From Aquabacterium lacunae (GTDB taxonomy: Bacteria > Pseudomonadota > Gammaproteobacteria > Burkholderiales > Burkholderiaceae_C), in contig NZ_SIXI01000005.1 of assembly GCF_004310865.1 (NCBI RefSeq), forward strand, positions 310,001 through 374,000: a stretch of DNA of 64,000 bases, written 5' to 3'. Below are positions 54,005 to 61,541 of this stretch, piece by piece; within the stretch, counting starts at the first letter, position 1, and every line of letters begins with the position of its first letter. The notes beneath the pieces are model-generated. The model had not been told where the DNA came from, made no database searches, and saw nothing but the letters and a program-made list of their open reading frames with translations. The position numbers and the translations under genes were made by a program.

Positions 54005-55708
54005 ATGAATGTGTTGAAAAAAATCTGCGGTGCCCTGGCCTTGGGCACCCTGTTCCTGGCCCAGCCTGCCCATGCCTGGTGGAACGCCGACTTTGCACAA
54101 CGCACCCGCTTCGTGCTGAACACCACGGCGCAGGGCGTCGAAACGCGCGAGGCCCTGTCGGGCACGGTGGTGCCCCTGCGCCTGCACTCGGGCAATTTCG
54201 ACTTCCTGTCGGCCAAGCCCGATGGCAGCGACCTGCGTGTGGTCGCTGCCGACGACAAGACCCCGCTGAAATTCTGGGTGGAGCGCTTCGATGGCGCCAA
54301 TGAGCTGGCCGTGGTGTGGGTGCAGGTGCCCAATACGCTGCCTGGCACCGACAAGAACGTGGTGCATGTGTATGCAGGCCACGAGGCCGCTGCCGCCGAG
54401 GCCACCAGCCCGGCCCTGTTCGATGGCGCCATGCGCGCAGCCATCTCGTTTGCAGGCAAGCCGGGCGAGCCCGCGGTGGACGCTTCGGGCCAGCTGCGCA
54501 GCACGGCCGGCGTGGCCCGCGAAGCCAATGGACTGATCGGCATGGCCGCACGCCTGGACGGGCAGCCCCTGCAATGGGCCGGTGAAGCCACCAAGGCCGC
54601 AGGCTCCGGGCCATACAGCGCCAGCCTGTGGTTCAAGCCCGAAACCCTGTCGGGCGTGCTGCTGCAGCAGGGCCCACTGCAGCTGAAGTTGACCAACGGC
54701 AAGGTGCAGGCACAACTGGGTGCCGCCACCGCTGCGGGTGGCGACCTGCCGCCCTCGGCCTGGGCGCACCTGGCCGTCACAGTGGGCAACGGCAAGCTCT
54801 CGCTGTATGTCAATGGCGCTCAGGCTGCGCAGGCCGATCTGCCGCAGGGCGTGGCGGGCATCGAAGGCCCCGTGCTGGTGGGGCAGGGCCTCACGGGCCT
54901 GGTCGATCAGCTCGAGGTGGCCGCCACCGTGCGCAGTGCCGACTGGTTGAAGTTTGCCCACGCTGCACAGAGCGCCGACGCCAAGCTCATGCTGTCCAAC
55001 ACCCAGACGCCCGACACCGCGGAGGCCGGCGAGGCCCATGAACAGGGCCATTTCGCCATCCTGGTGGACAACCTCACGGTGGACGCCTGGGTGGTCATCA
55101 TCATCCTGGCCGTGATGTTCGTCATCGCGGCGTGGGTGATGTGGGACAAGGCTGTGCTGGTGGGCCGAGCCGACAAGGACAACATGAAGTTCCTGCAGAA
55201 CTTCCGCAATGCGCGCGATGTGCTGGCGGTCGACATCCGTGGCATGAAGCATTCTCAGCTGGCGCGCCTGTACCAGGCCGGCCTGCGTGAACTGCACAAG
55301 CGCGATGTGGGGCAGGCCGGTGCAGCCAAGCTCTCGGGCGCTTCGATCGACGCGGTCAAGGCCGCTGTCGATGCCGACCTGATCCGCGAAAGCCACACCC
55401 TCAACAGCAAGATCGTGCTGCTGACCATTGCCATCTCGGGCGGCCCCTTCCTGGGCCTGCTGGGCACCGTGGTGGGCGTGATGATCACCTTCGCAGCCAT
55501 TGCCGCGGCCGGTGACGTGAACGTCAACGCCATCGCCCCCGGCATCGCGGCGGCGCTGCTGGCCACCGTGGCTGGCCTGGCCGTGGCCATCCCGGCGCTG
55601 TTCGGCTACAACTACCTGGCTGCCCGCATCAAGAACATCTCGTCGGACATGGGCATCTTCGTCGACGAGTTCGTCACCCGCGTGGCCGAAACGCACGGAG
55701 CCCGCTGA
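54005..55708 (+). CDS. ExbB/TolQ/MotA proton channel fused to a periplasmic DUF2341/LamG-like region
   Basis: The 567-residue protein has a signal peptide (LGTLFLAQPAHA) and an extracytoplasmic region of about 330 residues. It begins WWNADFAQRTRFVLNTTA and includes VWVQVPNTLPGTDKNVVHVY (DUF2341-like), then a LamG/concanavalin-like part (SASLWFKPETLSGVLLQQG, VTVGNGKLSLYVNG). A first membrane span (about 363-380) leads to a cytoplasmic loop and two more spans (about 470-500 and 514-537). These contain the ExbB signature GLLGTVVGVMITFAAIAAAG. ExbB-type channels turn proton flow into mechanical work with ExbD and TonB. A fused sugar- or protein-binding-like domain on the periplasmic side is unusual. 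It is one base from the first exbD. Confidence 0.9.
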   Translation: MNVLKKICGALALGTLFLAQPAHAWWNADFAQRTRFVLNTTAQGVETREALSGTVVPLRLHSGNFDFLSAKPDGSDLRVVAADDKTPLKFWVERFDGANELAVVWVQVPNTLPGTDKNVVHVYAGHEAAAAEATSPALFDGAMRAAISFAGKPGEPAVDASGQLRSTAGVAREANGLIGMAARLDGQPLQWAGEATKAAGSGPYSASLWFKPETLSGVLLQQGPLQLKLTNGKVQAQLGAATAAGGDLPPSAWAHLAVTVGNGKLSLYVNGAQAAQADLPQGVAGIEGPVLVGQGLTGLVDQLEVAATVRSADWLKFAHAAQSADAKLMLSNTQTPDTAEAGEAHEQGHFAILVDNLTVDAWVVIIILAVMFVIAAWVMWDKAVLVGRADKDNMKFLQNFRNARDVLAVDIRGMKHSQLARLYQAGLRELHKRDVGQAGAAKLSGASIDAVKAAVDADLIRESHTLNSKIVLLTIAISGGPFLGLLGTVVGVMITFAAIAAAGDVNVNAIAPGIAAALLATVAGLAVAIPALFGYNYLAARIKNISSDMGIFVDEFVTRVAETHGAR

Positions 55709-55709
55709 C

Positions 55710-56117
55710 ATGGCTGGCGACGTCAAGGGCGACCTGCAGGCGTACGACGACATCAACGTCACGCCCATGCTGGACCTGGCCTATGTGCTGCTGGTGGTGT
55801 TCATCATCATGACGACCGCCTCGGTGCAAGGCGTCAAGGTCAACAGCCCGCTCACGCAGGCCGCCAACAACCTGGCCAAGCCGCAGACCAAGGGCATCAC
55901 CATCACGGCCGACGGCCAGGTGTACCTCGACGCCTACCCGGTCAGCCTCGACGAGCTGCAGACCAACCTGGCCCAGTACAAGGCCGCCAACCCGGCCCTG
56001 CCGGTCGTGCTCAAGGCCGATGCGGCCGCCCAGTACGACAAGGTCATGCAGGTGCTTGAAATAGCCAAGCGCCTGGACATCACCGAGATTGGCCTGGCCA
56101 CCAAACGCGCCCAGTGA
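55710..56117 (+). CDS. exbD: Biopolymer transport protein ExbD, first copy
   Basis: The 135-residue protein has a short cytoplasmic N terminus with INVTPMLDLAYVLLVVFIIM, where the conserved Asp lies at the start of the single membrane span. A periplasmic ExbD domain follows (GITITADGQVYLDAYPV and PVVLKADAAAQYDKVMQVLE). It partners the ExbB fusion immediately upstream. The second exbD shares long identical DNA stretches around the membrane span (TGGACCTGGCCTATGTGCTG), showing a tandem duplication. Confidence 0.95.
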   Translation: MAGDVKGDLQAYDDINVTPMLDLAYVLLVVFIIMTTASVQGVKVNSPLTQAANNLAKPQTKGITITADGQVYLDAYPVSLDELQTNLAQYKAANPALPVVLKADAAAQYDKVMQVLEIAKRLDITEIGLATKRAQ

Positions 56118-56137
56118 GCGCCCGCTGAGGTATCCCC

Positions 56138-56539
56138 ATGCAGGTTCAAGGCGAAACCAAACCCTACGACAGCATCAATGTCACACCGATGCTGGACCTG
56201 GCCTATGTGCTGCTGGTGGTGTTCATCCTGATGACCACCGCCTCGGTGCAGGGCCTCACGGTCAGCATGCCCAAGCCCAGCAACACCCCCAGTACCGAGA
56301 AGCACGAGCTCAAGGTGGTGCAGGTGGCGCCAGGCGGGCAGTTGATGGTCAATGGCGTACCGGTCACCCTGGCCCAGCTCGAACAGGAGCTGGTGCAGGC
56401 CAAGCAGCGCGACCCGAAGATGAGCGTGGCCATCAAGGGTGATGCACGCGCCCAGTACGCCCAGGTGGTGGCCGTGATCGATCTGTGCAACAAGCTGGAA
56501 GTGGCCATGGGCCTGGTCACTTCGCGGATCGGAACCTGA
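56138..56539 (+). CDS. exbD: Biopolymer transport protein ExbD, second copy
   Basis: The 133-residue paralogue has the same layout: YDSINVTPMLDLAYVLLVVF with the membrane Asp, then a periplasmic domain (VAPGGQLMVNGVPVTLAQLE and SVAIKGDARAQYAQVVAVID). It differs from the first copy mainly in the periplasmic part. Two distinct ExbDs next to one ExbB suggest a mixed ExbD dimer, as proposed for some TonB2-type and TolQR-like systems. It is two bases upstream of tonB. Confidence 0.95.
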   Translation: MQVQGETKPYDSINVTPMLDLAYVLLVVFILMTTASVQGLTVSMPKPSNTPSTEKHELKVVQVAPGGQLMVNGVPVTLAQLEQELVQAKQRDPKMSVAIKGDARAQYAQVVAVIDLCNKLEVAMGLVTSRIGT

Positions 56540-56540
56540 C

Positions 56541-57305
56541 ATGAGCGCGATGCTGCAACCCCGTGAGCCCGAGGCGGATGGTCGGATCGACCTGTCCGCA
56601 CCCACACGGTCCCCATGGCCCGATGACGACCTCGCCGACGCGCCGCGCGGCACGTCGGCCCGTGCGTGGGCGCTTGGGCTGGTCGGTCTGATGCTGCTGG
56701 GCGGCCTGGTGTACCTCGGCTTTCAGAGCCTGGGGCAGGGCAGTTCGGCCCCCAAGCGGCAGACCGTCAAGATCGCGGTGCTGCCCGACACACCGCCCCC
56801 ACCGCCGCCGCCGCCCAAGGAAGAAATCAAGCCGCAGCCCAAGCCGGAAGACGCGCCCCCTCAGCCGCAAGAGCAGAAAGTGGTCGAAGCGCCGCCCGAG
56901 CCGCAGCAGCTCAAGATGGAGGGTGCGGCGGGTGACGGCCCCAGCGCCTTTGGCTCGGGCAGCGTCACACGCGAATATGAAAAGGGCGAGATCGGGGGCG
57001 GCTCAGGGGGTGGCACGGTCAACAAGCTGCAGTTCTCCTTGTTCACCAGCCAGCTGCAAAGGCACATCTCCAGTGCGCTGGCCAAAGACCCGACCATCAA
57101 GCTGGGTGACTACCGCGTGCGTGTCAGCGTGCACCTGGACCCCAGTGGCGCCTTTCGCCAGGCGAGCCTGGAATCCAGCACGGGTGACGCGGCCCTCGAC
57201 CGCGCGCTGGAGGCGGCGCTGATGCGCCTGCCGCCCATGAGGGATGTGCCTGCCCAATTGCCTCAACCCATCAGCCTGCGAATCACCAACCGCATGACGG
57301 GCTGA
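56541..57305 (+). CDS. tonB: TonB family energy transducer
   Basis: The 254-residue protein has a cytoplasmic N terminus of about 43 residues, one membrane span (about 44-64, ALGLVGLMLLGGLVYLGF), and a Pro/Lys/Glu-rich periplasmic spacer (about 80-130). The TonB C-terminal domain follows (LQRHISSALAKDPTIKLGDY, VRVSVHLDPSGAF, SSTGDAALDRALEAAL). It completes an ExbB-ExbD-ExbD-TonB set transcribed behind the TPS genes. No TonB-dependent receptor gene is present nearby, so its outer-membrane target is unknown; the adjacent porin, TpsB or the exoprotein are candidates. Confidence 0.93.
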   Translation: MSAMLQPREPEADGRIDLSAPTRSPWPDDDLADAPRGTSARAWALGLVGLMLLGGLVYLGFQSLGQGSSAPKRQTVKIAVLPDTPPPPPPPPKEEIKPQPKPEDAPPQPQEQKVVEAPPEPQQLKMEGAAGDGPSAFGSGSVTREYEKGEIGGGSGGGTVNKLQFSLFTSQLQRHISSALAKDPTIKLGDYRVRVSVHLDPSGAFRQASLESSTGDAALDRALEAALMRLPPMRDVPAQLPQPISLRITNRMTG

Positions 57306-57311
57306 CCCTGA

Positions 57312-59057
57312 ATGTTCACGATGACCTCTTACCCTTCGACTTCGATGCGTGCAGTGGCTTGTGCCGCGTGGCTCAGCCTGTCGGTGTCTGCCGCGGTGGC
57401 CAACCCGGCTGTGGCCGCCCCGGAGCGCGAGTCGCTCGAATCCTTGCGCCAGACCACCCTGGCACTGATCCAGGCGCTGGTCGACAAAGGCGTGCTGACC
57501 GCCGAGGCTGCCCAGGCCATGCGCCTGCAAGCACAGCAACAGGCGCAGCAGCCCACCCCCGCCCAGCCCTCGGCCGGCCAGCCTGCGGCGCCCGGCACCG
57601 CTGCCGTGCCTGTGCAGCGCGTGCCCTACATCCCTGACAGCGTGAAAGCCCAGATCCGCACCGAAGTGCGCGAAGAGGTGCTGTCGCAGGCCCGTGCCGA
57701 GCGGTGGGGCATGCCCGGCATCGTGCCGCCGTGGGTCAGCCGCCTGCAGATCGACGGGGATGTGCGGTTTCGCCACCAGAGCGACAGCCTGGATGCGGGC
57801 AACACGCCGGCCAGCAACTACGTGTCTGCTGTGTTGGACCAGTCGCCCGCCGTCACGCGGGCCCTGTCGTATGCCAGCGTCAGCAACGGCTTTCCCACCG
57901 AGACCACCACCGAGGGCCGTGACCGCGAGCGCCTGCGCATGCGCCTGGGCGTGACCGCACGGGTCAGCGACGAGGTCGGTGTGGGCATCCGCCTGGCCAC
58001 GGGCAGCGCCACCGACCGTGTCTCCACCAATCAGACGCTGGGGCAGAACTTCAACAAGTACCAGCTGATGGTGGACCGGGCGTTCATCCGCCTCACGCCG
58101 CTGGCGGGCCTGAACCAGCCCTATGGTCTGGACCTGTCTTTCGGCCGCATCCCCAACCCCTGGTTCAGCACCGACATGGTCTGGAGCGAGAACCTGAACT
58201 TCGAGGGGGCGGCGGTCAGCGGTCGGTGGACCAATGCCGACGACACCTTCGAGCCCTTTGCCACCGTGGGTGCCTTCCCCCTGCGCGAGCGCCGCGCGCC
58301 TGTGCAGCGCGAACGCTGGCTGTATGGCGCGCAGGTCGGTGCCCGTTTCAACCTGAGCCCCTTGTCGCGTTTCAAGGTGGGCCTGGCCTATTACGAGTAC
58401 CAGAACATCGAGGGTCGGGAGGAAGAAGACTGGCTCGTGTCGGGCACCGACTTCGTGGCGGGCCCGTCTTACGGGCAGACCGCCTATGGCGACGCCCTGC
58501 GACAGAAGGGCAACACCTTGTACGAGATCTCGGCAGCACCGGTGGGTGTTTCCGATTACCCGGTGCTGTTCGGCCTGGCCCATCGCTTCAAGCCGCTGGT
58601 GCTGACGGCTTCGGCGCAGTTCGACCATTTCAGCCCCTTCAATCTGCTGGCCACGGCCGAGTACGTGCGCAACACCGCGTTCAGTCAGACCGATTTCCGG
58701 GCGCGCGCCGGCAGCCGCTTTGACGGCGTCGATGCAGGCGGACGCCGCGACGGCTACCACGTCAAGCTGGCCGTGGGCCATCTCGATGTGCGGGAAGCCG
58801 GCGAATGGCAGCTGTCGCTGGGCTACAAGCACCTGGGCTCGGACGCCGTGCTCGACGCCTTCACCGACAGCGACCTGGGCCTGGGCGGCACCAACATCAA
58901 GGGCTACATCCTGGGGCTGAATCTGGGCCTGGCGCGCAACACCACCCTGGGTGTGCGTTACCTCAGTGCCAGCAACATCGACTCGACCATCAACGACACC
59001 AACCCGGGCCAACTGGGGGTCAACACGCTGCAGGTGGAACTCAATGTGCGCTTCTGA
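57312..59057 (+). CDS. Putative outer-membrane porin with N-terminal helical segment
   Basis: The 581-residue protein has a signal peptide (ending VANPAVAA), then a helical stretch (ESLESLRQTTLALIQALVDK, about 36-80) and a Gln/Pro-rich linker. A beta-barrel of about 430 residues follows, with alternating hydrophobic strands and the terminal Phe of outer-membrane proteins (LQVELNVRF). The barrel part resembles the putative porin family (RLQIDGDVRFRHQ, GRDRERLRMRLG). It follows tonB by six bases, which places it in the energised TPS operon. Whether it is a general porin or a dedicated channel of the system is not known. It overlaps the next gene by 14 bases. Confidence 0.85.
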   Translation: MFTMTSYPSTSMRAVACAAWLSLSVSAAVANPAVAAPERESLESLRQTTLALIQALVDKGVLTAEAAQAMRLQAQQQAQQPTPAQPSAGQPAAPGTAAVPVQRVPYIPDSVKAQIRTEVREEVLSQARAERWGMPGIVPPWVSRLQIDGDVRFRHQSDSLDAGNTPASNYVSAVLDQSPAVTRALSYASVSNGFPTETTTEGRDRERLRMRLGVTARVSDEVGVGIRLATGSATDRVSTNQTLGQNFNKYQLMVDRAFIRLTPLAGLNQPYGLDLSFGRIPNPWFSTDMVWSENLNFEGAAVSGRWTNADDTFEPFATVGAFPLRERRAPVQRERWLYGAQVGARFNLSPLSRFKVGLAYYEYQNIEGREEEDWLVSGTDFVAGPSYGQTAYGDALRQKGNTLYEISAAPVGVSDYPVLFGLAHRFKPLVLTASAQFDHFSPFNLLATAEYVRNTAFSQTDFRARAGSRFDGVDAGGRRDGYHVKLAVGHLDVREAGEWQLSLGYKHLGSDAVLDAFTDSDLGLGGTNIKGYILGLNLGLARNTTLGVRYLSASNIDSTINDTNPGQLGVNTLQVELNVRF

Positions 59058-59754
59058 CCGCCGATGGGGGCCCGCGAAGCCTGCGTTGCTGGCCCTGGTG
59101 CTGGCCCTGAGCCACACGGGCGTGTGGGCCCAGGCCGACAAAGATGCCGAGCAGATCAAGCGCCTGCGCCTGCAGGTGCGCCAGTCGCAGCAGCAGTTGC
59201 AACAGGCCCAGGAAACCCTGGCCCAGACCGAACAGGCCCGCCAGCGCGCCGAAGCCTCACAGAAGGCACAAGACCAGGCGCTGTCCCGGCACAAGGGCGT
59301 GGCCGAGGCCGCAGAGCGCCGTGCGGCCACCCTGGCCCGCGAGCAGGGCACCCTGAAAAGCGCCCTGACGGTCGCGCAAGCCGAGCTGCAGGCCCTGAAG
59401 ACCCAGCACCAGGCACTGAGCGAATCGGCCGAACGGGCGCGTGTGCAGTCGGCCGACGCCGAGGCCCGCTGGCGCGCGCAGGTCTCGCAGCTTCAGGCCC
59501 AGCTGCAGCGCGCGCGTCAGGACAATGCCGTGCTGGCCGACCTGGGGCTGGAGCTTTTGGAGCGCTACGAGCACAAGGGCCTGCGCGAGGTGCTCTCGGC
59601 CCATGAACCGTTCGTGCAAACCGGGCGGGTCAGGCTGGAAAATCTCAAGGCCAGTTACCAGGGGCGCATCGATGCCGCTCGCCAGGGCCCGGCGCAGCAG
59701 GCGCCGACTGCCGCACCTGAGGGGTTCCCAGCGGGCCAGAAGGGCCTACACTGA
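59044..59754 (+). CDS. Periplasmic coiled-coil protein of unknown function
   Basis: The 236-residue protein has a signal peptide (KPALLALVLALSHTGVWAQA). A very long predicted coiled coil follows (about residues 30-165), rich in Gln, Ala, Arg and Glu with heptad spacing (for example KRLRLQVRQSQQQLQQAQ). A conserved-looking end segment (LGLELLERYEHKGLREVL) and a Pro/Ala-rich tail complete it. I do not recognise the family. The start lies 14 bases inside the porin gene, so translation is coupled to it. It is probably the last member of the TPS/TonB operon and might bridge the periplasm. Confidence 0.7.
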   Translation: MCASDRRWGPAKPALLALVLALSHTGVWAQADKDAEQIKRLRLQVRQSQQQLQQAQETLAQTEQARQRAEASQKAQDQALSRHKGVAEAAERRAATLAREQGTLKSALTVAQAELQALKTQHQALSESAERARVQSADAEARWRAQVSQLQAQLQRARQDNAVLADLGLELLERYEHKGLREVLSAHEPFVQTGRVRLENLKASYQGRIDAARQGPAQQAPTAAPEGFPAGQKGLH

Positions 59755-59758
59755 GCCC

Positions 59759-60082
59759 ATGCCCGTCACGTTCAAATCCCAGGCCACTGGGCCCTTGCTG
59801 ATGCTGTCTGCCCATGCCGAGGCCTTGTTGCTGGCGCTGGGCAAGACCGCGGGCGCGCCGGGCATCCTGGAGGTGGCCGACATGCCGGCCGCCCTGACGC
59901 TGTTGCGCGGGTTGGCCGAGGAGCCCGCGGCCGAGCCCGTGCCCACGCCAGACGATGGCGAGACGCCGGAGGCCCCGGTCTTTGCGGACGAGGCCGTGAG
60001 CCTGCGTCAGCGTGCAGTGCCATTCATCCGCATGATCGAGCAGGCCCAGGCCGGCGGGCAGCCCATCGTCTGGGGTGTTTGA
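59759..60082 (+). CDS. DUF1840 family protein
   Basis: The 107-residue protein starts MPVTFKSQATGPLLMLSAHA, typical of the DUF1840 family, and ends with RQRAVPFIRMIEQAQAGGQP followed by IVWGV. It is small, soluble and acidic in the middle (PTPDDGETPEAP). The function of the family is unknown. It begins four bases after the coiled-coil gene, but the family is widely spread in Burkholderiales, so membership in the upstream system is not implied. Confidence 0.85.
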   Translation: MPVTFKSQATGPLLMLSAHAEALLLALGKTAGAPGILEVADMPAALTLLRGLAEEPAAEPVPTPDDGETPEAPVFADEAVSLRQRAVPFIRMIEQAQAGGQPIVWGV

Positions 60083-60124
60083 CCGGGTTCATCAGGGCCT
60101 TCCAGCCTGGTGCATGATGCGCGC

Positions 60125-60832
60125 ATGACCGACTCTGTCACCCGAATCGTGGCGGTGCGCCACGGCGAAACCGCCTGGAACCGCGAAATCCGCATCCAGG
60201 GCCACACCGACATCCCCTTGAGCGAACATGGCCTGTGGCAGGCCGAGCAGGTGGGACGCGCGCTGGCCGATGAAGGCCTGCACGCCATCTACAGCAGCGA
60301 CCTGCTGCGTGCGGCCGACACCGCCCGTGCCATCGGGCGCCATGCGGGTGTGGCGGTGCAGTTCGACGACACCCTGCGTGAGCGCCACTTCGGCCGCTTC
60401 GAGGGCCTCACGCACGACGAGATCATGGCCACGCACCCCGAAGAAGGGCGGCGCTGGCGCGAGCGTGACCCGGCCTACGGCCCTGTGGGTGGCGAAACCC
60501 TGACCGATTTCTACGAGCGGGTGATCCATGCGGGCAGGCGCCTGGCGGCTCGGCACCCCGGGCAGACCATCGCCCTGGTGGCGCATGGCGGCGTGCTCGA
60601 CTGCTTCTACCGGGCGGCCACGCACGTGGGCCTGGAAGCGCCGCGCTCCTGGAAGATCACCAACGCCAGCGTGAACCGCCTGATGTTCAGCAGCGAAGGC
60701 TTCAGCCTGGTGGGCTGGGCCGACACCCGTCACCTCGACGACGCCTTGCCGGGGGCAGCCCCCGGGCTCGACGAATCCTCGGACGGGGCCCTGGCCCCGG
60801 GCGCGGCTCAGGCCTTCAGCCCGGCCAGGTAG
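60125..60832 (+). CDS. Histidine phosphatase family protein (phosphoglycerate mutase-like)
   Basis: The 235-residue protein belongs to the histidine phosphatase superfamily. The catalytic RHGETAWNREIRIQGHTD lies near the N terminus (nucleophile His in RHG), the SSDLLRAADTA segment follows, and the second catalytic His is in ALVAHGGVLDCF. It may be a GpmB-like or alpha-ribazole-type phosphatase; substrate cannot be told from sequence. The start MTDSVTRIV was chosen over an ATG 15 bases upstream. The 3' end overlaps the convergent TetR gene by 25 bases. Confidence 0.92.
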   Translation: MTDSVTRIVAVRHGETAWNREIRIQGHTDIPLSEHGLWQAEQVGRALADEGLHAIYSSDLLRAADTARAIGRHAGVAVQFDDTLRERHFGRFEGLTHDEIMATHPEEGRRWRERDPAYGPVGGETLTDFYERVIHAGRRLAARHPGQTIALVAHGGVLDCFYRAATHVGLEAPRSWKITNASVNRLMFSSEGFSLVGWADTRHLDDALPGAAPGLDESSDGALAPGAAQAFSPAR

Positions 60833-61419
60833 GTGTCCACGCTCTGTTCCCCGGCCGTGACCAGCGGGAACAGGCTGGGCTCCAGCATCCACAACTCGAT
60901 CAGCCCGCTGAGCAGAGCGCTCAGGCCCACGGCCACTTCACGCGCGCTGCGCGCAGCGCCGAGTTGCCCGCCCGCCTGGGCCCGTGCCACGGCCCCTTCG
61001 ATGTGCGCGCGCCAGCTCAGGTGAACCTCCAGGTGACGCTGCCGGGCGGCGTCCAGTTCGGCCACGAACTCGGCCTTTCGGGTGGCCACGTTGATCACGC
61101 GGCGCGTGCGTTCGCAGCCTGCGATCTGCCGCAGCACCTCCAGCAGGGCCTCGCGCACCTGCTGAACCGGGTCGGCCTCCGGGGCTGTGCTCAACCTTTC
61201 CCCCGCCTGCTCCATGGGAAAGACCGTGCGGTCCATCATGGCGTTGAACAGGTCGGCCTTGTCCTTGAAGTGCCAGTACACGGCCCCGCGGGTCAGGCCC
61301 GCGGCCTGCGCCACGTCTTGCAGCGAGGTCCGCGACACCCCTTTTTCTTCGAACACGCGCTCGGCGGCGTCCAGCAGGGCCTGCCGGGTCTGTTCGGCGC
61401 ATTCCTTGGTGCGGCGCAT
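60808..61419 (-). CDS. acrR: TetR/AcrR family repressor of the RND efflux operon
   Basis: The 203-residue protein starts MRRTKECAEQTRQALLDAAE, very close to the N terminus of AcrR and TtgR. Its helix-turn-helix is TSLQDVAQAAGLTRGAVYWH, ending FKDKADLF. The C-terminal ligand-binding domain has the AcrR pattern around WRAHIEGAVARAQAGGQL. It is divergent from the efflux adaptor gene, and the shared upstream region carries a near-perfect AcrR operator. It is expected to repress both itself and the pump and to release DNA when a drug or aromatic ligand binds. Confidence 0.92.
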   Translation of the reverse strand: MRRTKECAEQTRQALLDAAERVFEEKGVSRTSLQDVAQAAGLTRGAVYWHFKDKADLFNAMMDRTVFPMEQAGERLSTAPEADPVQQVREALLEVLRQIAGCERTRRVINVATRKAEFVAELDAARQRHLEVHLSWRAHIEGAVARAQAGGQLGAARSAREVAVGLSALLSGLIELWMLEPSLFPLVTAGEQSVDTYLAGLKA

Positions 61420-61471
61420 GGCGTGTGTGTGAAAAACCTGGTGAATCTGTGGGGGGATTGAGGGACTGGAT

Positions 61472-61501
61472 CTTACATACATTCGTGCTTGTATGTATAG
61501 T
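61472..61501 (+). promoter_or_regulatory. Predicted sigma-70 promoter of the efflux operon
   Basis: A -10 box TATAGT at 61496-61501 (five of six consensus bases) lies 18 bases after a weaker -35 box CTTACA at 61472-61477. The AcrR-type palindrome spans the space between them. The adaptor start codon is 41 bases downstream of the -10 box. Confidence 0.55.
61474..61497. promoter_or_regulatory. AcrR-type operator palindrome
   Basis: TACATACA at 61474-61481 and TGTATGTA at 61490-61497 are perfect inverted repeats with an eight-base spacer. Both arms and the spacing match the known E. coli AcrR site. The operator overlaps the predicted pump promoter, so bound repressor would block RNA polymerase. 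Confidence 0.85.
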
Positions 61502-61541
61502 GCACCCAAAGGTTGACTGAGCAAATATCTTCGAGGTGAGC

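Noticed and set aside
53300-54005. A contact-dependent inhibition toxin and immunity gene at the end of the exoprotein
   Set aside because: There is no VENN-like pretoxin motif, no toxin-like end and no small immunity ORF; the exoprotein is followed by the exbB fusion.
60730-60832. GC-rich hairpins near the end of the histidine phosphatase gene as a terminator
   Set aside because: They lie within coding sequence overlapping the convergent TetR gene and lack a T run.
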